64,000 nucleotides of DNA from Plectrocnemia conspersa (Eukaryota; Arthropoda; Insecta; Trichoptera; Polycentropodidae): the NCBI GenBank assembly GCA_009617715.1, contig VTFK01000141.1, positions 248,001 through 312,000 of the forward strand. Direction: 5' to 3'. Positions 51,013 to 64,000 of the stretch are shown here, piece by piece. Position 1 is the stretch's first letter. Each line of letters starts with the position of its first letter. Position numbers and translations under genes: made by a program. The notes beneath the pieces are model-generated. The model did no database searches, was not told where the DNA came from, and saw only the letters and a list, made by a program, of their open reading frames with translations.

Positions 51013-53224
51013 ATGGCCTCCGATTTGGTTGAGAAAATATTGGACTGGTTGGATAAGCGTGGAGATGTGGATACACTAGAACTTGCATCATCCTTTAATG
51101 AAGACCACCAGAAGATCGTAGGCGCCGTGAAGAGCATAGAAGCTCTGGGCGAGTTGATCGCGTCAGAAACTGTAACCACCAAAAAATGGGTATTGAGCGA
51201 CGAAGGAAAAGACGTTATGAATAATGGTAGCTATGAAGCTCTCGTATATAACTCTGTACCTACGGAAGGAATTGAGCAAGCGGTTATAATGAAGGTTTGT
51301 TTAATGCCTTATTAATTCATATTCATAAATAATAATCACTAAATTGTATATTATAGAAAGTACCCAATGCAAAAGTTGGTTTTAGTAAAGCAATGTCTTC
51401 TGGATGGATAGTGCTCGATAAAAGCGGTGGAGCGCCTTTAGTTAAACGGAAAGTAGATTCTATAGCCGATGTTGTTCCTGAGCATTTATCATCTATTCAC
51501 AAAGGTTTAGATGCTGATCTTCCAGATAGTGTTAGAAATGAATATAAAAAACGAAAATTGATCCAAGAGATGGTCATCAAAAGTTTCTTATTGAAGAAAG
51601 GAAAAGAGTTTATGACCACCGTCACTAAGTTAGAAACCGATTTGACGACAGCGATGTTGATGAGCGGTTCATGGAAAGATCAGAAGTTCAAGGAATATAA
51701 CTTCAACGCGTTGGGTATGATTTATTATAATTGAAAACTTTTAGTCAACTGTAGTTTTTTCTATTAGACTACATATCGCTCTTCTCGCAAATATTAATGA
51801 AAATTAAAATGTTATACATACATAGATGACCTTCAATCATGTGCAGACTTAAATAGCTTGATCTTATGTGACGAGTGTGGATTGTTCAATCCAACGCAGT
51901 CGTTGAAACTTGCAGGAGAATCACAGTATAACTGCAATAATTCCACATAATATAAAAATCTAGACAGTAAAAAAAAGTATACAGCTATGTTGTTTGAAAA
52001 TGTTTTTTTTTTGTTTTTTACTTAAAAAGAAATGATAAAAAAATATCTATTGCAATATATTACTATGAGTATACTAAAAAAAATTACATGATTGAATTCG
52101 ATAAGCATTACAAACTATATAGTTCTTTAGTCATGAAAACCAATGTTTTTACATTGGACCACTAAGAGTTAAAATTATCTAAAAGTCATTCAAGCTACAC
52201 AGCAACTTGATATTATTATATTATATGTTATCATAATTTTAGGTGTATCACCTGAGCCTGGTTTTCTTCACCCGTTGCTCAACGTTCGTAACGAATTCAG
52301 GCAGATATTTTTCGAAATGGGTTTCTCAGAAATGCCGACGAATAATTATGTGGAGAGTTCATTCTGGAACTTTGACGCACTCTTCCAGCCACAGCAGCAT
52401 CCTGCTAGAGATGCTCACGATACCTTCTTCATGCTGGATCCGCTCTTATCTTTCAAGTTTCCCATGGAATATTTAGAAAGGGTCAAAAAAGTACATAGTA
52501 AAGGAGGTTACGGCTCACAAGTATGTTCTTAAAATATTGATTATTTATTAAAGGATCAATTATTCATACATAATATCTTTCATAGGGCTACGGCTATGAA
52601 TGGAAAATAGAAGAAGCTCAGAAAAATTTGCTTAGGACTCACACGACGGCAGTTAGTGCTAGAATGTTATATGCTTTAGCTCAGCAAGAACAATTCACGC
52701 CAAAAAAATACTTTAGTATAGATAAAGTATTCAGAAATGAAACACTAGATGCCACTCATTTAGCCGAGTTCCATCAAGTCGAAGGCGTAATAGCCGATCG
52801 AGGTTTAAGTCTTGCCGATCTTATTGAGACACTGCATGATTTCTTCAGTCGTCTCGGATTCCATAAAATGCAATTTAAACCAGCGTATAATCCATACACC
52901 GAGCCTAGTATGGAAATTTTCTGTTATCATGAAGGTAGTATAATTATATGTAATACGTCATCTCTGTTTAATTAAATTTATTAAATTACATAATTTTTAG
53001 GTCTGAAAAAATGGATCGAAGTCGGAAATTCTGGAGTCTTCCGACCTGAAATGTTATTACCGATGGGTTTGCCTGAAGACGTTAACGTAATAGCTTGGGG
53101 TCTTTCTCTGGAAAGGCCTACTATGATTAAATACGGTTATAATAATATCAGAGATTTGGTTGGCCCAAAAGTCGATCTTAAAATGATCATGGATAGTCCA
53201 TTGTGCCGACTCGATAAAGATTGA
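51013..53224 (+). CDS. FARSA: cytosolic phenylalanine-tRNA ligase alpha subunit
   Basis: Five exons: 51013-51294, 51357-51714, 52243-52520, 52586-52934 and 53001-53224, 496 residues, phases consistent and no frame break. The N-terminal winged-helix tRNA-binding region starts [20 protein letters not shown]. The class II catalytic domain follows: motif 1 around [20 protein letters not shown] with DTFFML, motif 2 [19 protein letters not shown], and motif 3 [19 protein letters not shown] with [13 protein letters not shown]. It pairs with the beta subunit as an alpha2-beta2 enzyme that charges tRNA-Phe. Length and motif order are as in animal FARSA. The ATG in AGCTATGGCC is the first in frame. Confidence 0.97.
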
Positions 53225-53507
53225 TAGTTCTATATTTTTTTGAATGAATACAGTATTCGAAAAATTGTTTGTGTTGCTTGGCAATAATTTAGTATCATGA
53301 TATTTCGGTATTTATCAGTTTAAAACACGGTTTTGTAATTAAGGTCAGCAATAATACGATGCTCGGTCAAGGTTTTAAGTTAGTATGTATTTATTGAATG
53401 AAATTAAATATTTCGATTTAATTATATCCTTTAAAAAATACAATATTTATAGATAAAATGTGAAACCTTTTTCGGGATTGTCCTTTTTGTGTTGATTTAT
53501 TTATTGA

Positions 53508-53513
53508 AATAAA
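53508..53513 (+). terminator. poly(A) signal of FARSA
   Basis: AATAAA about 285 bp after the stop codon, shortly followed by an A-rich tract. Confidence 0.5.
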
Positions 53514-53579
53514 ATTATTTCAAAAAAAAAAACAACTATGTATTTTATTATTAAGATTGTATTTTTTTTTGGTCAACAA

Positions 53580-53840
53580 ATTAAATGATCAGAATTTAAA
53601 TCAACTTTTGGTCAGAATAAAAATCAAATCTCGATCAGAATTTTAAAAGTCTGATCGTAATTATATTATTCAGGGTGAGAATAAATATCAAATGGTTAGA
53701 ACAAAAATGGCATACGGTCAAAATAGTAATATAGAACGATCAGAATTAATATAATGAATGGTCATAATTATATTATTCAGGGTCAGAAGTAATATAAAAT
53801 AGTTAGAATCAATATAGCACACATCGGAATAAAACTATAG
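53580..53840. repeat. degenerate short tandem repeat (GGTCAGAATAAATAT type)
   Basis: About ten imperfect units with GATCAGAAT, GGTCAGAAT, GGTTAGAAC and similar cores follow each other at 20-35 bp. A longer unit with ATTATATTATTCAGGGTGAG appears twice. A few similar units occur at 18920-18990. Confidence 0.6.
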
Positions 53841-53903
53841 GACAATCATGTGAATTAAAAAAAATATAATATTTATAAATATATGTAAATGGACAATAAA
53901 TTA

Positions 53904-53909
53904 TTTATT
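53904..53909 (-). terminator. possible poly(A) signal on the minus strand
   Basis: AATAAA on the minus strand, about 47 bp past the stop of the candidate exon at 53956-54193. Confidence 0.3.
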
Positions 53910-53955
53910 GTAGAAATATCTTATAAAATATCTCGCTCGCACCAAAAACTGTTAA

Positions 53956-54193
53956 TCAGAACATTGAACACCCCTTGAATGACTCAACGAATCTATGTAA
54001 TTGTATGTAGGACACAAAGGTATTCAGAGCGACGAACGAAGCGGGAATAACGACAGCAGCGGTGGAGGGCACATTTGGTTTGTTGTGTTGACATCTGACA
54101 ATGTTGCGAGCCCAACCAAACAAGTTGGCTCTAAAATTGATAATCACAGATTGACCAGTTGTACCAATCTTAAGCATTACAGCAATAACAACA
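53956..54193 (-). CDS. possible 3'-terminal exon of an unidentified gene
   Basis: A 79-codon open stretch on the minus strand contains VIINFRANLFGWARNIVRC and VPSTAAVVIPASFVALNTF. Its third codon positions are much richer in C/G than expected for this AT-rich DNA, which argues for real coding. An acceptor-like GGTATAG precedes it and AATAAA follows. The middle could be a membrane segment. I cannot name the family or link it to other exons; a 12-codon ATG exon with a GTAGGA donor at 57914-57879 is the only nearby candidate and its phase does not fit directly. Confidence 0.3.
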
Positions 54194-55186
54194 CTATACC
54201 ATTGTCAACTAGGAAAAATGATCATGTATAATAATTATTGAAAAATGTGAAGAATATATAATTTGGTAAAAGTATTACACGTTATAATTTTTAACTAACT
54301 TAACTCGGACCTAAAAAAATGCAAACTGATATATTGTACTTGTTTATGTATTTTGACAACTTCTTATCTTGAACCACCAATTTTCTGCCAAAGTGCATTT
54401 CGAGATTTGGTCAACCGGAAAAAATATAACGTTTCGATTCTAATAGTGTTTTTTTTTCCGATTAAGGTAATCTCGTAAGCCGCAGATATCTTTCTAGCAA
54501 CCTAATATTTATATTTGTAACAAAAGAATTTTTTATTATGTATCTTTATCGATTCGAAATCCAGTAGTCGCTGATTTTTAGTGTAAATATAGTCAACCTT
54601 TCGATCTTTTCTGATAAAATTTATCACAAGATTGTTTTTAACACAATATCCAAAATCGTAGTAAGTGGAATTATACTAGATATAATACATGAAAATGGCA
54701 ATTCGTTCTCTGTGATTATATGTGTAAAAAATAGTATACGTAGTCAGAAGAAATCAATAAAAATAAACCGATTAGCTAATTACATTCTTAATGTATTTTT
54801 CTTGTAATGTCTACTTAACTTGAAATATTTTTTAAATCTTAAAAAAAATACGGGTACTATTAATCACTACGAATAAATAGTTTCTCTAAATTTGGAACGT
54901 CTTCTCTTAAATTAACCACAGTGCTATTGTTTTCACTATAATCGAGCAAATGTTCTCCACGAAACTAAATATATTCCAATAAAATTATAGCTTGTCATTA
55001 CTACTATCTTTATTTTCAATAAAATATATTTTAATTGAATACGAGATTTTCATATATTGTATCTAGTTGACTTATAATATCACATGTTATTTGTACGCAT
55101 ACATAGTAACTAACAACCTCTCAATACGAAATAAATATATTTGAGAATCATTTAAATTTAGATACTCTTAACATTAAACTGACGCA

Positions 55187-55300
55187 GGGACATCATTTCA
55201 CCTTATTCCGGGGGTAGGGGGGGGGGGAAAGTTGGCCAGTAAGTGGTATTTTTTTAATATTTCCATTAAGATTCATAGTATTTCATGCACTTTCTCTGTT
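55187..55300 (-). repeat. R1, partial reverse copy
   Basis: It has GGGACATCATTTCACC, a G-rich run, GTTGGCCAGTAAGTGGT and CATTAAGATTCATAGTATTT, then stops where the hairpin module begins. Confidence 0.65.
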
Positions 55301-56525
55301 TAGAATCCACGTCAAAAGCAATAAAATCGTGCCGTTGCAGTGGAAACGCTGGATTATCTAACGTTCATATTATGACTTATGAGTAAGAATCAAATGATGC
55401 ATATCTAAACCGAATTTTGACTAATAATAGAGCGCAAAATACAATTATTCCTTCTCAGAAGTCAAAAATCCACATCAAAAGCGCTCGTTACCTAGTGTTT
55501 CCACTGCAACGGCAACAACACGATTTTATTGCTTTTGACGTGGATTTTTGCGTTACCGAGTGTTCCCACTGCAAAGGCGCCGTCACGATTTTATTGCTTT
55601 TGGCGTGGATTTTTGACTTCTGAGAAGTAATAATTGTTTTTGTGCCTTCTTATTGACTAAAATTCGGTTTGAATATACTTTAACAAATACTCTTATATTA
55701 AAAAATATCGGTTAGGATAGCTATCATATTTTAAAAACATTGTGTAATATGTAAGTGCAGGCAAACTATGAAGCAATATGCGAGATGCGACGTCAATCTG
55801 TATTTCTTCTTCCTCTTATTTACCCCTGAGAGATTATTATTTTGGATTTGACCAAATGAAAGTTTTAAAACTAAAATTAGTATTAGAACTTTTATTACGT
55901 AGGCTTGGTTTCGGTTTGAACAGCAAATGTACCTTTCGCAACTGTTAAATTGAGTTTCAAAGACATTTTAGAGCAGCATATAATTTCACTAGCGCCTCTT
56001 ACTTAAATTATATTTATATTTTCTTATTTTCGCTAGTAATGTATTTGGACTGCACTAGGGAAAATATAAGTTAAAAATACACATTCACTGTAACATATTT
56101 ATACCGCATGTAAATAAATAATGATAATTATGTAAATGTGTATATTACTACGTATAGAAAAGTTTAAATCATAAAATTTTACTAGCACTTGTCAGATAAA
56201 TGATGTTTTCATACTAAAAATATATATCTACCGGTTAAAATGTATTCAGATATGATTTCACTGAAATAACATGTTTTAAAAATACTTTTGGGATAGATTC
56301 GAGACTGTTTTTTTAGGGATAACCCAAAATTTTTTGGTTTGGAATCAAGGACATTTCAGCTTTATTCGGGAAGTCAGTGGTCATATTTTTTAATATTTCG
56401 ATTTCATCAGGATTCAGAGTATTTCTTTAAATGACACACATTTTTTATAGGAAAATTCAAGGGCGAGAGGCAAATGCTTCCACCTGTCCCCCTTCCTCAA
56501 ATGACGATCCTAAGCCGCCGGGTCA
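55300..56525 (-). repeat. R1, most complete copy with hairpin module
   Basis: From left to right: hairpin arms around 55430-55480 and 55583-55646, with repeated ACTGCAACGGC and CGATTTTATTGCTTTTGACG blocks between them; GAAAGTTTTAAAACTAAAAT near 55860; CACTAG/TACC-rich blocks near 56000-56250; and the terminal AAATTCAAGGGCGAGAGGCA, ACCTGTCCCCC and AATGACG. It is over 1.2 kb, has no transposase frame and is probably non-autonomous. Confidence 0.65.
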
Positions 56526-59500
56526 GGTAGGTCTACCCGTAATGTTCGCTGATGGTAATCAACGGAGCGGGTAGAATCTATCTTTTTTTTCCCGCAAAAA
56601 TGAATGAATGCTTATCTATTTTTAAAAAATATTACGATTTTTCTATGAATAGAGCTAAAAAGGTTCTGAATGTTGTCACATGAAGTTCGTAAAATGACAC
56701 TAGATTATTTTTACGATGTTACTAAGAGATATTATAATCAATTTAATTTGATATACGTTGGCTCTGTTCTATCCCATTAATGACTGAAGTTGCTATTAAA
56801 TTTCTACGTAAATCTCTTTTTTTTTTTAAATTAAAATAAAACACTTCAGTTGTAAGATAATTAGGTTTCAATTTCGATTTTATTCGACTCGTAGATTGAA
56901 AATCATCGATAAAATAATTTTAACAAATGTACTAGTACAAGTGAAAACTTTTTTTATTAAAATTTTTCATTAAAATGTAATTAAATTTTAATCATTGCGC
57001 GAAATACTCTCAAAACTGTCGTTTTCATGCAGCAGGCGGCAAAAAAAGACCTGTTGGTGAAAGGTTATTTAGCTTTCTTCATAAATACTGTCTACTGCAA
57101 TTGGAACTCATGACGCGACTCAAAATTCACTGCCATAATCAGATTGCCATCAAACTTTTCTATAAAAATATACCTTGTTTGTTAGCCAGCTTTATCCGCC
57201 ATCTTGTTTAAAAATGTCGGGTATCCAAAAAAAATGTCATTGGAAAAGTGAAGGCATATATATGTTTTATTGTAAAAATTGAAGTATATTTAATACATAT
57301 TTTTAAATACATAAATCCAGTGGCGTAGAGAGTTTAAATCTAAAATTATCTAATACAAAAATGACCTTTCTGAAAACTGTAGCTTAATGCATGTTTTCAA
57401 TATGGCAGGCCTTTGCCCCCCCCCCCCCCAGCTACGCTACATATCCATCACATATTATGTATACATGTACATATATATAAAAAATGTTCAAAACAGTTTT
57501 CAAGTGTCCATGATTATCAACTCATACCTCTAACTTTAAATCTACTAACAAATAAAGTGTATTTTCAAAAAATGTTAGTTTATTTATTTTAATTAGATAT
57601 AAAATTTATCTGGGAAAAAGTGTTTTATACCTATTTTATTATTGTTAAAAATCACATAATATTTTCAATCCATTTATAATTAAAAAAAACACATACGGAA
57701 TGCGTGTGTTTTGGATAACAAGTGGAAGTTATGTAGTTCACTGCTTTTGTATATATATCTGAGAAATTTCCTTTGTGTCTTCTGTAGCAACTACACAATT
57801 TTTAGGAAGTGTCCTACAATTTCTAGTATGGTTGCGTCAAATATAGCGTGTAGACTGACGCTAGGTCCGACGTCCTACTTGTGCTGCCGCGAAACTATCG
57901 ATGGCCTCCAGCATCACTAAACAATTCAAGGAGATAAATATAAGATACTGAGAATAAAAGAGAGTTAGACAATGATTAAGTAAAAAAAGTCGAGCAACGA
58001 TAGTTAAATATACAATTTTTTTGGATCTAAATAGTATATCTATATTTAAAACATTAGTGCAAGCATATTAAATAAAGCGTGTTCAAATTTAGTAACATTA
58101 CAACAGCTTTGTGAAAATGCAAGGCACATGGAAATGTTTTAGTGTGTCTTAGTAGTCTTTGGATATTTGGCAATCCTGTGCATTAGTCGTTTGCTTGCCA
58201 TTGAAATCGCATTAAGGTGAACTAGTGATATATTATTTTAATCAGTACTGCAACTTAATGATATATTTTCTTGCGTACTGTTTATGTTTTTACATCGTTA
58301 GATTTTATTTGAGTATGTTTGTAAAGTGATTAATCATTGCGATTATTATATATGCATGTATTAAAAAAATAGAAACGGTCAATCAGCATTACATACCGGT
58401 AAAAGTTCATAATGTGGTTCGCTCGTAAAAAAGTTTCAACAACAAGACGAATAATTTCTACTTTCTAATACCACTATAGATGTATAATTTCGCTGCTCTG
58501 AAAGTTCGATCGTCAAAAATTCGCACGATTCGAAACACATAATCGTAGCGAGAGCGAGTTTTAACCGAGATTAACTTTTAATTGCATACACAAAATTCAC
58601 AATTTCGACCAAGCGAAAATATAATGGCGATATGTAAATATTTATGAGGTTACGACCGTTATTATAAATATTATATAATTTATTGTATAAACCAAATGTA
58701 ACATCTGACGGTTGAAAACAATTATAATACATCTTAATTAATCAATCTTATTTTAATTATTGTATTATAATAATTAATTGTTTATTTCTTAAAAACTCAT
58801 CCTATTACTAATATGCATACATCTAAAATAAACACAACTATTCTAAAATTATTTGGGAACTCATTAGAACCTACACTTCAACCAGTTTCGTGACATTCAA
58901 AATGTATACATTATTATCATTACGAGAATATATTTTAAAACTGTGGTCTTGCATCATCATTTTATAGAAACACTGAGAACCCAAGATCTTGGAACAAGTT
59001 CAGTTCTAACATTGTTTTTGTATTGTTAATTGACATTTCTACTGGTTGGCACAATATTTCATTGGTTTTATTTTAAATTTTTGTATTAAGTTGAATTAGG
59101 TTGATTTAAACTGGGGAACTAATCTCTTTTCAATTCTTAAAACTATTTTTTCTCAATAAATAGTTATCTAATCAAGTAAATTTAAAAAAAGTGACAGTGG
59201 TTAATGGTTTCCATTTGCACATTACAAAATCATGTTTTTTGTTGTAGTTGTTTGGTTTAATCTGAATTGTTAATAAAAAAATCATCGTTTTAGTTAGATC
59301 TACAATTCAGATTTATTCTATATACTATTAGCTTGGGAGTTTGAACAGATCAACAACGATTTATTATAATTACATGACGATAAAATATTGTATCATATAA
59401 AACATGTTTGGAAACTTTCGATTTATATCTTTGATCGTTTTTTTAGTTATTTTTTTTATTAGTAGTTCTAAAGCAACGATCCATTTTTTTATGACTTTAT

Positions 59501-59834
59501 TTAAAAAGAAAAGACGATTTAATTTTTGAGCTGAATTAATGATTTAAGGAAAAAATCATTGCTTGTAAATAAGTAATTTTATGTACAATCTTTAGCAAAA
59601 AAATAATCTAATATTACTGTTAAATTGAACAAAACATTAATTTTTTATCTTATCCAATTAATTAAATAATTAATTTGATACTCTTAACCAAGTGAATGTA
59701 TATTATTTCCGGTCAAATAAGCTGTAAATATATTTAAATTTTATATGTTCTTGTTTATGCGCCACACCTTTTAAATATAGGTCTTAGGGTTGCCATAGCG
59801 GCAAGCCCATTAAACTTCCCAGATGTTTACACAA

Positions 59835-60010
59835 ATATCGGGGACGTAATTTCAATTTTTTCAAGGGGGTGGGAGGTGGTGCAAAAGTTTGGCAATCAAT
59901 GGTCGTTTTTTTAAAATATTTTGATTTCATTAAGATTCATAGTATTTCATTAAATTACATGGATTTTTCTGGACAAATTCAAGGGCCATTCTCCCCCCCC
60001 CTCCCAATTC
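59835..60010 (-). repeat. R1, partial reverse copy
   Basis: It has GGGGACGTAATTTCAA, GGCAATCAATGGTCG, CATTAAGATTCATAGTATTT and AAATTCAAGGGCC with a C-run, as in the other reverse copies. Confidence 0.65.
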
Positions 60011-60055
60011 AATCAGTCGTTCATAGAAAGACTTTTTATAGCAATACATATTATA

Positions 60056-60180
<125 letters not shown>

Positions 60181-60429
60181 TATATATATATTGCTATATA
60201 TATATTTAATACTAGAAATAGAGGCAACTTGAGTATAGGGGAATATAATGTACGGAGGTGGGAATTTGTATAATAATATTCGGGTTTCTTATATGGAATA
60301 AAGATTTTTTTTATATTCTATGTATGTTTTGATTAAATTTGTTTGGTGTATAAACAATTAGCTATATTAACTAAATAAATTAATAAAATAAATAAATAAT
60401 ATAACGTCTTATCTCAAGTGTGATTTGAA

Positions 60430-60920
60430 TGAAACTTATCTAAACCGAATTTTGACAAATATGAGAGCGCAAAAAACAATTATCCCTTCTCAGAAGTCAA
60501 AAATCCACGTCAAAAGCAATAATATTGCAGTGGGAACGCTCGTTACCGAACGTTCCCACTGCGAAAAAATACACATTCACTGTAACAGTTGAACGTCGTA
60601 CAAATGTATAAGTTGAAATTATATAATTTTTCTAGCGCATGTCAGATAAATTAAATGATTTCATTGAAATAAAATATTTTAAATAATATTTTCGGAACAG
60701 ATTTTAATCTAGATTTTCTTTAAAGTCTGGTTTAGAACCAGGGACGTCATTTCAGCTTTTATAGGGGAGGGGTAAATGTTGGCCAGTCAGTTGTCGGTTT
60801 TTTATTATTTACATTTCATTAAGATTCATAGTATTTCATTAAATGACATGCATTTTTCTGGCTAAATTCAAGAGGGGGCAAATGCCTTCACCTGTCCCCC
60901 TTAATTACGTCTCTGACAAA
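60430..60920 (-). repeat. R1 copy with half of the hairpin module
   Basis: The left hairpin arm (GAGCGCAAAAAACAATTATC) is present and the right arm absent. A compact palindrome, GCAGTGGGAACG...CGTTCCCACTGC, spans 60527-60562. The R1 end with GGCCAGTCAGTTGTCGG and CATTAAGATTCATAGTATTT follows to 60920. Confidence 0.65.
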
Positions 60921-61767
60921 TATGTGACGTTTGCTTTCTATTATATGCAGTTATTTTAAAAGTTGAAGGCAGCGGTTGCTCATAATATGTAAATATAATA
61001 ACTTATATTTAATATCGCGGATTCTTTGTGTCAAATGCTTTTTCAATATCAAGCATTAATAATCCTGTGTTTTTCATATTGAAATTGACAGGAATGTGGT
61101 CAATTAAATGTATTTGGTAAATATCTAATTGCTCATTTATAATCTTACTAGTGAGAGATTTTTTAATAAAGATCATATTTTTTAACTAAATTCCTTCGAA
61201 TAAGCTTTATATAAATATACTCATAAAAAACAACATATGATCCTCGATCTCAACATGGACTTGAAATACATAAATTGTGATATGTCAGAAGCTGTTACGA
61301 AACTTTTAAAAGGTTGACAAAAATGTCAAATGTGAACAGAGAACCTCAATGCATAAGGTTTCACAACAAAAAGTTCAACATATGCCTGTGGTGTTAGCCG
61401 AGTAATTGACCCAATGTGCGAATTTCGTTGAGTAAGAGGCATTTTTTTAAACAATGACTGCGTTTGGCAACCATTGGGGAGGTGTTCTCCTCTCGATGGC
61501 ATAGATGACTCTCACTTTTTTCGCTACATAACAGCCGGACGATACCACAACGGTACCAGTAGTAATTGTTCTTGTGACGACACATCATTGGATAGTAGAA
61601 CCTGACCAGGGTTCGAAGCATTGTTCGAACATGCGAAACGATTCAGAACCGAATGGACTGCAGGAGGGTTCGGTTCGCATGGTGATTGAGAACAGTGGAT
61701 ACAATGTCGATTACTAGTCATGTTTTTGTGTTGGAGATAAATTAAAGTCGGTCGAGCTGAAAAAAGG

Positions 61768-61843
61768 ATGAAAATGCAGCGGTTGGTCGTTTTGGTTCAT
61801 TTGCTGTGCGCGATAGAGCATCTGTGCGTCGATTGTGCTGCGA
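61768..61843 (+). CDS. signal-peptide first exon of a gene continuing past the window
   Basis: ATG at 61768 in AAAAAGGATG starts MKMQRLVVLVHLLCAIEHLC followed by VDCAA and a strong GTGAGT donor at 61844. The product is a typical secretory signal peptide: basic start, hydrophobic core of Leu/Val, small residues at the end. The upstream 250 bp is less AT-rich, consistent with a promoter. No further exon of this gene is seen in the remaining 2.1 kb, so the first intron is long and the protein cannot be named. Confidence 0.6.
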
Positions 61844-64000
61844 GTGAGTGGTTTTAATTTGTGTTTTTTTTTGTGGTTGAAGAAACATGTAAAAGTTTAA
61901 GTGAGATTATTATGGTGAGATTACAAAAAAAAAAATCCGAGCGAAACAAATTTATGTGATTGTTGTTGTGAAACATGTTTAAGATCTTATAAAAACACCA
62001 TTCCATGAATCTAAGTTTATAAAAATAATAACAACATCTTATACTTCAAGTGTTTTTCACGTTCATTGGTCGCATTAAGCAAATAATTGATTTAAAACAT
62101 ATTTATGCTAATTCAGATTGTCTTGGAATGCAAAATTCATTAAAAATATGTCATTTTAGTCAATTGATAACTTAAAATTATTTTTTTACTTCTAATTCTA
62201 GTGAGAAAATATACAGTTTTTATATTAAAAAATAGTTTAATAATGTATGTTCTAATATTTTTTTCTCATTTATATATTAAATAAATATAAACAATTATTA
62301 ACTGTTAATTATTATTTTAATTGATATTTAAATATTAAATATTAACTAAAATAATATAAAAAGAAGACCTAAAGACATTTAAGTTAGTATGCAATTGTAA
62401 GAGTTGCAAATAAGTCTGAGAAGCTGTGAAAATACTACTCAAAGATGTATTTGTACATCTATTTCATTTATTTTTTATTACAAACTAAATATTTAATCTT
62501 TTGCACTCATAATATTTGACTTTACACTCGCAATCTTGAGCTTATATTCTAGATTTAACATTATTTATTTATTATTAATTTTACCATCACGACTTGCGAG
62601 GTTTCCCGAATGCCTCATGATGACCTTTGTACAAACAATTTTTTTCCACATTTTATATACATGGATATATAATACTACACATGAGCAGGCTGGAAAAATA
62701 GTTATTTTATAAATATTTTGCTCTTATGGCTGTATTCGACGTTTTAAGCCAGAAATTAATATTACAATAAAACACATGTATATTTAAGTATTATCGAGTA
62801 ACAGGTATTAAGTTTGAAATAATGAATAAAGTTGAAATGGTGTTTGAGATTATTATATTAACACAAATATTCCCATTGCGCGACTATCAAATCCTTAAGT
62901 ATTTTTTTGATAAAAATGACAATTTATAATTAATTTTCTTTACGAAATATTACCAATAATCAATAACAAGAAGGTGATATACTCAAAAATATTATGCTTG
63001 GTGGCACAAAATTTAATTAGACTTGTGAAGTGTCGTCTCGGTCGATTCTCTGCGTAGCTCCACCTGGTGCGAAATTGGCTGATCACTTATATATTTCATT
63101 CCAAGTCGGCAGCGAAAGGCTAGAAGCAACAAGTTTCATTAATATTTCTGATAAAATATTATACTCTTACATGTCCTATCAGAGTTAGGTAGGGGTCCTT
63201 TGTGCTCCCTATTTTCTAATGTCTAGTTATTGCGAATGTTAATGATTCGGGGTGGAAACAGGCTATTTAATTTAAAAAAATGTGTAACGGCGATGACTAA
63301 AAAATCTGTAAATTTGTCATTTTCTAAAATAATTAAATAAAGCAAATTTGTTTTTAGGCAAATGTTTTAAAAATTTCATGAAAGAAATTTAGGAAAGCTC
63401 ATGACAACATTAATGGTTTATCACTAGTTGAAGATGTTGAAAATATAGAGGATGGTTCAGGGACGTCATTGGGGGAGAGGGAGGGGGCATTTGCTCCCCT
63501 TGAATTTGCCAGAAAAATGCATGTCATTTAATTAAACATATACTATGAATCCTAACGAAATTTAAATATTTAAAAACAACCACTGACTAGCCAACATTGC
63601 TCCCCCCTAGAAAAAGTATGAAATAACGTTCCTAATTCTAAATCAGAAATACTCGGGTTATCACTCAAAGAAAACCTAGATAAAACAATTTCGAATCTAT
63701 CCCAAAATTATTTTTCAATGTGTCATTTTAGTGAAATCATATTGAAATACATTTTCACTAGTAGATATATATTTTTAATAGTAAAAATATCATTATTTAT
63801 TTACATGCTATGTATAAATGTTACGGTGAATGTGTATTTTTTTTAGAGAAGATATATTTTTACTAGTGAAGTAAATTTTTACCATTTAAGACATATGTTA
63901 CTACTAGCAAAAATATAGTTTAACTGATGAAAATTTTATGTTGCGCTAAAATGTCTATGAAACTTAATTTAACATTTGTGAAACGTCCATTTGCTGTTCA
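61844..64000. other. presumed first intron of the signal-peptide gene
   Basis: AT-rich sequence with no second exon recognised. It contains an R1 copy from 63455 to the window end. Confidence 0.4.
63455..64000 (+). repeat. dispersed repeat R1, plus-strand copy cut by the window end
   Basis: It starts CAGGGACGTCATTGGGG and continues through CAGAAAAATGCATGTCATTT, CCACTGACTAGCCAACATTG, AACGTTCCTAATTCTAAATC and GATAGATTCG-type blocks to GAAACGTCCATTTGCTGTTC, the same order as 46380-46990. Confidence 0.75.

Noticed and set aside
57879..57914. Possible 12-codon first exon on the minus strand (MLEAIDSFAAAQ with a GTAGGA donor)
   Set aside because: Too short to support alone, and its phase does not join the candidate exon at 54193.

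Overview
This window is eukaryotic nuclear DNA, very AT-rich, with spliced genes (GT-AG introns from about 60 bp to 2.9 kb), AATAAA poly(A) signals and many non-autonomous DNA transposons. The gene set points to an insect: a MADF/BESS protein, an insect-style Hakai, glycogen debranching enzyme and the cytosolic Phe-tRNA synthetase alpha subunit. I cannot place the order from sequence alone.

Layout. 1-7.2 kb: no supported gene, some repeats and a GC-rich island near 3.8-4.1 kb. 7.2-8.7 kb (-): a MADF-BESS gene with a CpG-rich 5' flank; a MADF relic lies at 9.6-9.9 kb. 10-15 kb: MITEs, including a 569-bp PIF/Harbinger-like element with a TTA duplication and a hAT-like element. 15.35-18.66 kb (+): Hakai, a RING E3 ligase. 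20.5-21.6 kb (+): a probable RNA polymerase I RPA34-type subunit. 24.1-35.6 kb (-): glycogen debranching enzyme (AGL) in nine coding exons, followed in the same frame, directly behind its TGA, by an ATG-less reading frame encoding a two-membrane-segment protein that I do not recognise. 37.4-49.1 kb (+): four tandem paralogous C2H2 zinc-finger genes. 51.0-53.2 kb (+): Phe-tRNA synthetase alpha in five exons. 53.2-61.8 kb: repeats plus one possible terminal exon on the minus strand. 61.77 kb (+): a signal-peptide first exon whose gene continues beyond the window.

The zinc-finger cluster is the most distinctive part. All four genes start with a 19-nt exon, then a 65-nt exon, a 76-nt exon and one or two short exons that together encode a shared acidic N-terminus. 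One large exon then carries 9-14 fingers joined by SDVRD-type linkers instead of TGEKP. The copies differ by finger-block duplication, exon duplication, a degenerate finger and a frameshifted last finger beside a (TA)n tract, which indicates an actively changing lineage-specific family.

Two well-conserved genes (AGL and Hakai) each lack one base in an otherwise intact reading frame. The MADF gene and the unknown membrane protein also carry single frame breaks. Base-level assembly error is the simplest explanation and should be excluded before any of these loci is called a pseudogene.
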